Origin: Agapanthus africanus
Lineage: Eukaryota > Streptophyta > Magnoliopsida > Asparagales > Amaryllidaceae
NCBI GenBank assembly: GCA_030015575.1
Contig: CM057339.1
Span: forward strand, 701,914,761-701,978,760
Length of the DNA: 64,000 nucleotides
Direction of reading: 5' to 3'
Below, in pieces: positions 57,556-64,000 of this stretch. Both the position numbers and the translations under genes were made by a program. The notes beneath the pieces are model-generated. The model made no database searches and was not told the DNA's origin. It saw only the letters and a list, made by a program, of their open reading frames with translations. Position 1 is the first letter of the stretch. Each line of letters starts with the position of its first letter.

Positions 57556-57858
57556 CGAGTGTATTTCATCTCTTTTCACGAGTTTGCGCCCTTTCGGGTT
57601 TTCACAAACTCGCCGGTAGTCCTGCTGTTTTTACTCACGGAGCCCTCTTGGGTTTTCATCCGTGCCCGTTTTACTTGTGGACATACCGTTTTTTTTTGTT
57701 GTTTTTTTTGGCCGCTGGTGGGACTTCAAAAGTAGTCTCACCGACAGGATTTTGGAGAGATAGGGATCGTTTACACCTGTGGATTGTGTACGGTTTTGCA
57801 AGATGTATGATCCGGACCGTAGGGCTGGTGTGCTCAATTCGCCTGAGACATGGAGCAT

Positions 57859-59150
57859 TCACGCATAGTATTTCTTAAGATATCGGCCATTGATGGGTGG
57901 CATGGGCCTTTCTCCCTCGGCACTTATTAGCTGGTAGGATCCTCCGTCGAACACTTTCTCGACGACGTATGGTCCTTCCCAGTTTGGCTCGAATTTTCTC
58001 TTGGCATGTCGATTGGAAATGATCGATCTTTTGAGGACCAACACCAATTCACCTTTCTTGAAAGCGCGGAGACAGGTTATCTTGTCATAGGTCCATGACA
58101 TTTGGGATCGGTATAGATCCAGATTTTGCTGTACCGCGAGCCTCTTTTCTTCGAGGGCGTCGAGATCTTCAAGCCGAAGGAGCACGTTTTCCTCCTCCGT
58201 CAACTCGTGATGAACGGCCATTCTTAAGCTTCGAGGGGGAGGACCGCCTCCACTCCAAATTCGAGGGGGAAGACCGCCTCCACTCCGAGGAGCAATGAGT
58301 ATGGAGTGGACTGAGTTGGAGTACGGTGCGTGGTACGATATGCCCACAACGCCTCGTGATGTTTGAGATTCCAGTCTCTCTTGTTGGCTGAAGCATTTTT
58401 CCTCAAGAGCTTGCATAGAGTCTTATTGAAGGTTTCGGCCAGCCCATTGGCTCTTGGATTATAGATGGAGGAATATCTCCAGTCTATCTTGTGCTGAGTA
58501 GCGAACCTTGAGACTTTGAAGCTCTTGAAAGAAGGCCCGTTTTCAGAAATGATTCTTCTTGGTGTACCGAAGCGGTATAGAATATTATGCTGGAAGAATG
58601 TCAGAATATCTCCTGTCTTGACTTCTTTTAGCAGGACAGCATCAGCCAATCTGGAGAAATAGTCAGTTGCGGCCAATATGAACCGGTAGCCTTTGGATGA
58701 CAGAGGATCAATTGGGCCAACTATGTCGGTTCCCCAGACTTCGAAGGGCTACGACGCCACCGTAGGATGCAACGGATTGGGGTGCTTGTGAATGAAATTA
58801 CCGTGAATTTGGCTGATATAACATTTCTTTGCATGCTCTCCACAATCCCGTATCATGGTGGGCTAGTAATATCCAAGCCGTTTAATTTGAAGTTGCATCT
58901 TGGGGCCAGATTGGTGAGCACCGCTAACGCTTGAGTGAACTTCTTTCATGACTTTTTGGGCTTCGGCCGATGACAGACACCTGAGCCAAAGTTGGCCATA
59001 TGACCTGCGGTATAACGTGTCATTTACAAACACGTATCGGAGAACTCTCTTCTTCAGCTGAACCCTCGCAGACCTTCCTTCGGGAAGCTTGTCGTATTGG
59101 AAGTACTCTATGAAGGGTTCTCTCCAATCGGACTCGTCTTGAATGATCAA
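57859..59150 (-). pseudogene. pol: Integrase of G, with lesions
   Basis: Zinc-binding N-domain at 59150-58863, where EVHSSVSGAHQSG is visible. A TAG replaces a Trp codon just after GYY at about 58863. The core at 58770-58400 has WGTDIVGP (first Asp) and LAETFNKTL (Glu). The second Asp of the triad is replaced by Glu in ISENGPSF (about 58550), which should weaken or abolish activity. At 58230-58290 a tandem duplication of about 28 bp shifts the frame. The C-terminal part in the new frame (58416-57859) ends with a typical GPYVVEKVFDGGSYQL segment. Confidence 0.93.
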
Positions 59151-59222
59151 AGCTTATTCGGCAGGACTACTCTTCTGTTCCGTGCTTTCCTCTTCTCGTA
59201 GAGAGACAGGGGGTAGAATTTT

Positions 59223-59594
59223 TCAGCTCCTGACTGTGATCAGAATTTTGTCTATGCCAGGATCAGCCAGCTCCTTGGCTAAGCGAGCGAGTATGTCAGC
59301 CATTCCGTTCAACACTCTAGGGACTCTCGTTAGCTCAATGTGAGTGAACCGTTTCATGAGTTCCACCACCCGGCATCTGTACCGAACTAACTCAGGTCTG
59401 TATATCTTATGGTCGCCACTTACTTGGTTGACGACAAGCTGGGAGTCACCGTAAACCCGTAGCCGATGGATTTCCATTTCTATGGCGAGCTCCAAACCAG
59501 CTATCAGAGCTTCATACTCGGCCTCATTGTTTGTGCGAGGCTCGGTGAGAGAAAAAGAACGCCGTAGGGTTCCCATTGATGGCGTGATGAACAC
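59223..59594 (-). pseudogene. pol: Second (archaeal-type) RNase H of G
   Basis: Motifs NNEAEYEALIAGLELA, YGDSQLVVNQ and a late AD are visible. This extra RNase H between the RT-linked one and integrase typifies Tat elements. Upstream a DGASS start lies near 59660, separated by a stop codon. Confidence 0.88.
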
Positions 59595-59801
59595 AAATCC
59601 TATCCCTGCTTTTATCTCCAGGACGCTTGATTTACTGGAGGTCCTTATCGATGAGGCCCCATCGAAGTAGAGCTCCTAACATGGATCGTCATTCTCGAAG
59701 TGCAGCACTTGTTCGTCGGGTAACTCGCAATTGGGTGGTTACCCTTTTGGTATGGGATGAGCAGCGAGAAAGTCTGTAAGTGCTTGCCCTTTTACTGCTT
59801 T

Positions 59802-60500
59802 CTAAGGAGTATAAACTATGTCAAACTCAAGTAGCATGACAGCCCATCTTGCCATTCTGCCGGCTAGGCTTGCTTTGGTCATCAAGTGTTTGAGCGGGTC
59901 GACCTTAGAAATCAGCATAACCCGATGAGCGAGCAGATAGTGCCTCAGCTTCTTCACAGCAAATATCAGAGCCAGGCATTGCTTTTCGATTGGGGAATAG
60001 TTGTGTTCCGCCCCGACTAGAGTTCGACTGAGGTAGTAGAGGGCATTTTCTTTTCCCTCCTCGTTATTCTGGGCAAGGAGTGCATCGAGTGACTCATCTA
60101 GCGCAGTAGTGTAAAGAATCAACAGTTTATTTAGAATGGGAGCGGCCAGCACTGGAGGGTGCAACAAGTATTGTTTGATGCTTTCAAACGCTGCTTGACA
60201 TTCGGCATCCTAGATAAAAGGAGCTCTTTTCTTCATGAGCTTTGAGAATGGCCTACATCTTCCCGTTAAATTTGAGATAAACCTCCGTATATAAGCAAGC
60301 TTGCCTTGAAAAGATCTTAGCTGTGTCAGGATCTTTGGAGGGGGCACTCCATGATGGCTTTTATCTTGGAAGGGTCAACTTCAATCCCTCGATGTCGGAC
60401 TATGAAGCACAGGAATTTTCCTGATAACACGCCAAAAGCGCACTTCAGAGGATTCATTTTCAGATCATACTCCCTCAGTCTGGTGAGAACAGTCCTAAGA
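59802..60500 (-). pseudogene. pol: RT C-terminus and first RNase H of G
   Basis: 60167-59802 reads DESLDALLAQNNEEGKENAL, YYLSRTL, EKQCLALIFAVKKLRHYL, the RNase H linked to RT. Upstream (60500-60170) RT connection sequence is recognisable, with a frameshift near 60340 and a TAG near 60210. Confidence 0.88.
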
Positions 60501-60502
60501 TC

Positions 60503-61528
60503 TTAGATGTTATCAGCCTTGGCTTTAGTCTTGACGACCAGGTCATCAACATAACATTCGATGACCTTATGAATTAGGTCATCGAAGATATTGGTCATTA
60601 CCCTTTGATACGTAGCACCTACATTCTTCAATCCAAACGGCATCACTTTATAGCAGTATATTTCGATCGGGGTTCGAAATGCTGTGTGCTTCTCATCCTC
60701 AGGCGACATCTTAATCTGATTATACCCAGACGAGCCATCCATAAAGGTGAACAGCTCGTAATTTGAGGTGTCATCGACCATCATTTCCATGACCGGTAGC
60801 GGGAAGTCGTCTTTAGGACAAGCCTTATTGAGGTCCCTGAAATCGACACAAACTTGGATCTGCCCATTTTTCTTCTTCACTGGGACTATGCTTGCGATCC
60901 AATCCGCATATTTCTCTTCCCTGATGAAGCCGGCATCGATGAGCTTCTTGGTTTCCTTGACGACCTTTTCTTCTAGCTCTCTTTTCATTCTTCGAGGAGC
61001 TTGTTTGACTGTCTTAGCAACAGGAGATATAGCCAGCTTATGCACGGTCACTTCAGGAGAAAGGCCAGGCATTTCTTTGCATGTCCACGCGAAGCAGTCG
61101 ACGAACTCATGCAGCAGGGCGATTATCTGTTCTTTCATTTCCACTGACAAGAGTGAGCTAATATAGGTCAGCCTTGGATTATCGGGCGTTCCTAAGTCAA
61201 TCTCGGTTAGCTCGTCAAAGGTTGCTTGTCCGCCGTCTTCGAGCTCTTGAGGAGCTTCTTCTGGCTCGGCTATCTCGTCATCATCATTTGATCTTTCGCT
61301 GGCCTCACCAACATTGATCATGTAGCACGCTTTGGAATCATGTTGAATGTAGCCTATGCCCCGTCTATCTAGAATTCATCCATCGATGAGTGCTCGGACC
61401 TGGGGCGGATGCCATAGCCTTTCATAAAACTTTGCTTCGAACTCCGTTTGATATAACTGGCATCTGCAATTTTTAAAGTATTCCCGCATCTCGGGCGCAT
61501 AGTATCTGGGATTGAGGACGGCTCTTAT
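60503..61528 (-). pseudogene. pol: Reverse transcriptase of G, N-terminal part
   Basis: A 272-codon frame (61321-60503) with DAGFIREEKYADWIAS, VCVDFRDLNKACPKDDFPLP, FMDGSSGYNQI and the catalytic YVDDLVVK. An in-frame TAA directly after KADNI ends it at 60503. Upstream sequence to 61528 continues the polyprotein with one stop (near 61378) and is cut by E2. Confidence 0.94.
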
Positions 61529-63543
61529 TGTTGGATATAGTGCCCTCAGAGTCAATTATTGGATCACAGGCACGTGATTTCAATGATTGAGGGAGGACCT
61601 ATACCGGTAGGACAGTCTTACTCAAGATGATAGTATGCTTTCTGGTTTATCTTTATCATCGTGTACTGCTTTAGGTGACCTTACAGGTCACTATTGCACG
61701 TTGATAGAGCCCTTAGGATTCTTGCTTGATGGACAACAGTATGATGGCGATCATATACGTGGTAGCTGGGGTCTATAAGCACATACTTAAAGTGGTCCCT
61801 AGTCGTGGGAGTTTCAAGACTGGGCATCGATACTCCATTAGTAGACTAGTCTATACAGTCGAGACCCCGACGAGGGGCGGTGGCCGGTCTCACAAGCCAT
61901 TGGTGTCAGTTGGTTCACCTAAGATGTATACAGGTGCTCATTGGGTTATGAGTACACCGGACAGGACTCGCCGGGAACATGCTAGTTGGTATTATACCCG
62001 ACGTCAGATAGCAGTTCCCTGGTGACATGTGTACAGGTTAGTTCATCGACCTGAGATCGTCATTTGTCTCGTTTGAGTTCCCACTGTACTTTGATTACTA
62101 CCCTACCATGGCTCAAAGGAGTCATGCAAATGGGTTTTAGTTGGGTACAGTCCCGAGCCACATGGAGGCAGTGAGCAGATCGGCAGGGGTTTCGTCTCTT
62201 CCGGTATTGGGGGTGAGATCGCGCTGTGTCTAGGAAAGCCATTACACGAAGTCCTTGGCCAAGGCAGGAGATTTACTGGTAGGTATTCCAGTAGTATCTC
62301 AGGGTGTTCTGGGCTACACTCCGACACGACTTGTACCGCTTTGGGGGGTCTGACTTTTACCAACCCCCTAGGCCCGACATGCGATGCTCATAGACGAATG
62401 GACCGGACTGTACGGATATTGTCACTGACAGGCTCAGTAGGGTGTCAGGATAAGTTCGCTCATCGACCTCCCTTTTGGTCAATACCTGGTAGCCCGTTAC
62501 GTACAGCTAGTACCTCTGGCGTGCTAGTGGTTAAATCCATAGCCAATGTATTGACGAGTCTTTAGAGTCCCCCACAGACAGTTTCTCAAGTTTCGGGCGA
62601 AACGTTGTAGAGGCCGTATGATATATGGCAGGGTTCGATCATATACGTGCAGTAGTGCACGGATCATGATCAGGCGGATCATACTAGTTGGCTTTGGTTT
62701 AAGCCGGATCCTAGTATAAGATCTGTTAGATTACTTTAGTCTCATCGCATTCATATTCAGTCGGAATACGGATGCAGGTATGTATATACTGGTGATGGGT
62801 TTCCTTGTGATCCGTCATGAGTTTACTTTAGATGTTGCCGTATCATTTTGTTGTGGCAAACATTTGAATTAATGTTTGCATTTGGAAATAATGAGCTAGA
62901 CATCATCATGAAATGCATTAAATGTGACGTAGACACATATAGTGACTCATGGTCTCTTTTTTGTGAAAAATGACACATTTAGTGATTGATTTGTGGATGA
63001 AATGAAAGGAGGAGAGAGGAAGGGCAGCCATGTGATGGTTGTGAGCTCTCATATTATTCCTCTCTCACTCTCATTTTATCAAAAAAACAACAAAAGAAAA
63101 GAAACCTCATTATCTCCATCCCCTAGCTCATTATCTCCATCAATGGCTTCATCTCTAACCTCCATCCAAATCCATGGATACAAGAGATATAGCGATCTCA
63201 AACATTCTCTACAATACCTTGGACACGTCAGCTAGCACACTTCGTGCCCGAGTTGCTTCGGATGAAGCGGGAGCCCGTAAAAAGAATCGATGATGTGGTG
63301 CCCTTTCCAACGAGGAGATCAAGATTGGAGATGCCGTGAGGAGCTTAGGATGGTGGCCAAAGACCAAAGGACAAGAATCGATCAGTATAGCCTTTCCAAC
63401 CCTCTCTCTAGATAGCTAGTAGTAGGTTAATGGTTCGATGCGGGATTTAAGCATACGATAGCGCCGGTTTCTAGTTTGAAAAAGTTTTCGTTTCCGCAGT
63501 TTGGCCTCGTACAAACGGCCGGGGCGCTACCGTAGACTTACAT
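61529..63543 (+). repeat. 5' LTR of E2
   Basis: 2015 bp, TGTTGG…CTTACA. Includes the nested inverted repeat at 62637-62675. Nothing that looks like a gene. Confidence 0.9.
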
Positions 63544-63555
63544 GGTATCAGAGCC
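63544..63555 (+). other. Primer-binding site of E2 (initiator tRNA-Met type)
   Basis: TGGTATCAGAGC directly after the LTR. Confidence 0.94.
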
Positions 63556-64000
63556 ACGCCATTAACCTTTATTAGCTTGCTCTAATGTGTTTAGAACTTC
63601 GATCGGACGAATTTTCTAAAAACTGCATTTCCAAGTCACAGTTTCTGTCGAATTTTTCCTGTGGTCAAAAAATTATTTGGTGTACTGCAGAAAATCAGGC
63701 AGGGTTTTTTAAGAGAACTGAGAAAATTTGGTGGGCTGATTTCACTGTAGCACGGCGGATCCGCGGTCGTACCCACATTTTGGCCGCGAATCCACCGTAC
63801 TGTAGCCACAGTGCACGAAATTTTCTGAGGTGGTCTCTGACTTGGAAATGTGGTTTCTGGTATTTTTTGTTTGGGCCCAGATTTGTTTGAGTACAAGGTA
63901 TTGTGCTTGGGGCCCACTTCGGGAAATTTAGTCGATCAAAAATTTTAAATATGTTAGTTCACAGTATTTACATTATATCTGCGACCGTGAATGTCATTTG
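63556..64000 (+). other. Start of the E2 leader
   Basis: Aligns with E1's leader from 18375 and with its CTGCGACCGTGAAT word at 18791. An inverted repeat ACGGCGGATCCGCGG / CCGCGAATCCACCGT (63752-63798, two mismatches) lies 197 nt after the primer site, the place of the hairpin in A, B and E1. Confidence 0.75.

Larger units (their letters stand above)
55798..57858 (-). other. 3' noncoding region of G made of tandem repeats
   Basis: Polypurine tract at 55798-55812. A 30-bp (alternating 60-bp) minisatellite fills 55880-56340. Five 54-nt three-stem modules lie at 56406-57319, and hairpin arrays at 56720-56935 and 57380-57555. Long frames on both strands across the minisatellite arise because its period is a multiple of three. 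Confidence 0.8.
54252..61528 (-). mobile_element. Element G: Tat-type Ty3/gypsy with pol, cut by E2
   Basis: 3' LTR 54252-55797, polypurine tract, a repeat-rich 3' region, then integrase, a second RNase H, RNase H and RT on the minus strand. Its 5' part is to the right of E2 or beyond the window. LTR ends (TGTTGGGG… and …CCTACA) and the G-box array match F, so the two are related; F lacks pol and G has it. The dual RNase H is a hallmark of the Tat lineage. Confidence 0.93.
61529..64000 (+). mobile_element. Element E2: Ty1/copia of the E1 family, 5' end only
   Basis: 5' LTR, primer-binding site and the first 445 bp of the leader, running off the window. It is inserted in G's pol; the left candidate target copy is CTTAT (61524-61528). 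The LTR aligns with E1's 3' LTR. Confidence 0.9.

Overview
This window is plant nuclear DNA made almost entirely of LTR retrotransposons inserted into one another. I see no host protein-coding gene, tRNA gene, rRNA array or CRISPR array. A flowering plant with a large, repeat-rich genome is indicated by the Ty1/copia and Ty3/gypsy-Tat elements, primer sites complementary to initiator tRNA-Met, and a Cassandra element with 5S rRNA-derived LTRs. The species cannot be told from this sequence.

Layout. The outermost element, E1 (copia, + strand), spans the whole window in pieces: end of its 5' LTR at 17712-18361, leader at 18362-20788, ruined pol at 21611-23977 and 52621-52770, and the start of its 3' LTR at 52771-54251. 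Its 5' LTR was hit by D (gypsy-type, minus, 1-17711). D's own 5' LTR was hit by A (copia, minus, 3234-13571, target duplication AAAAC). E1's pol was hit by F (Tat gypsy with gag but no pol, +, 23978-52620, target duplication GCGGA). F's 3' LTR was hit by B (copia, +, 32605-52406). B's pol was hit by C (gypsy, minus, 40611-50027, target duplication GTTGA). C's 3' LTR was hit by a Cassandra element (40611-41367). E1's 3' LTR was hit by G (Tat gypsy with pol, minus, 54252-61528 and beyond), and G was hit by E2 (copia, +, 61529 to beyond 64000). The deepest stack is five levels: E1 > F > B > C > Cassandra. LTR divergence judged by eye falls with depth: about 8% over a short overlap in E1, 1.4% in B, 1% in C, and 0 in Cassandra.

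Genes. All open frames are parts of retroelement gag or pol. A has the best pol, broken by one frameshift and one stop codon. G has reverse transcriptase, two RNase H domains and integrase with several lesions. F has gag but no pol, although G shares its LTR ends, so F depended on enzymes supplied in trans. B and C have badly decayed pol between nearly identical LTRs, which suggests they were already defective when they moved.

Most unusual content. Two sets of noncoding repeats look like structured RNA, because paired bases change together between copies. The first lies in the 2.4-3.2 kb leaders of copia elements A, B and E1, where a gag gene would be expected: a hairpin about 190 nt after the primer site (also in E2), two tandem modules, and three tandem hairpins with a shared loop. 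The second lies in the 3' noncoding regions of Tat elements F and G: about twelve 54-nt three-stem modules, plus arrays of short hairpins that keep the loop while the stem varies.
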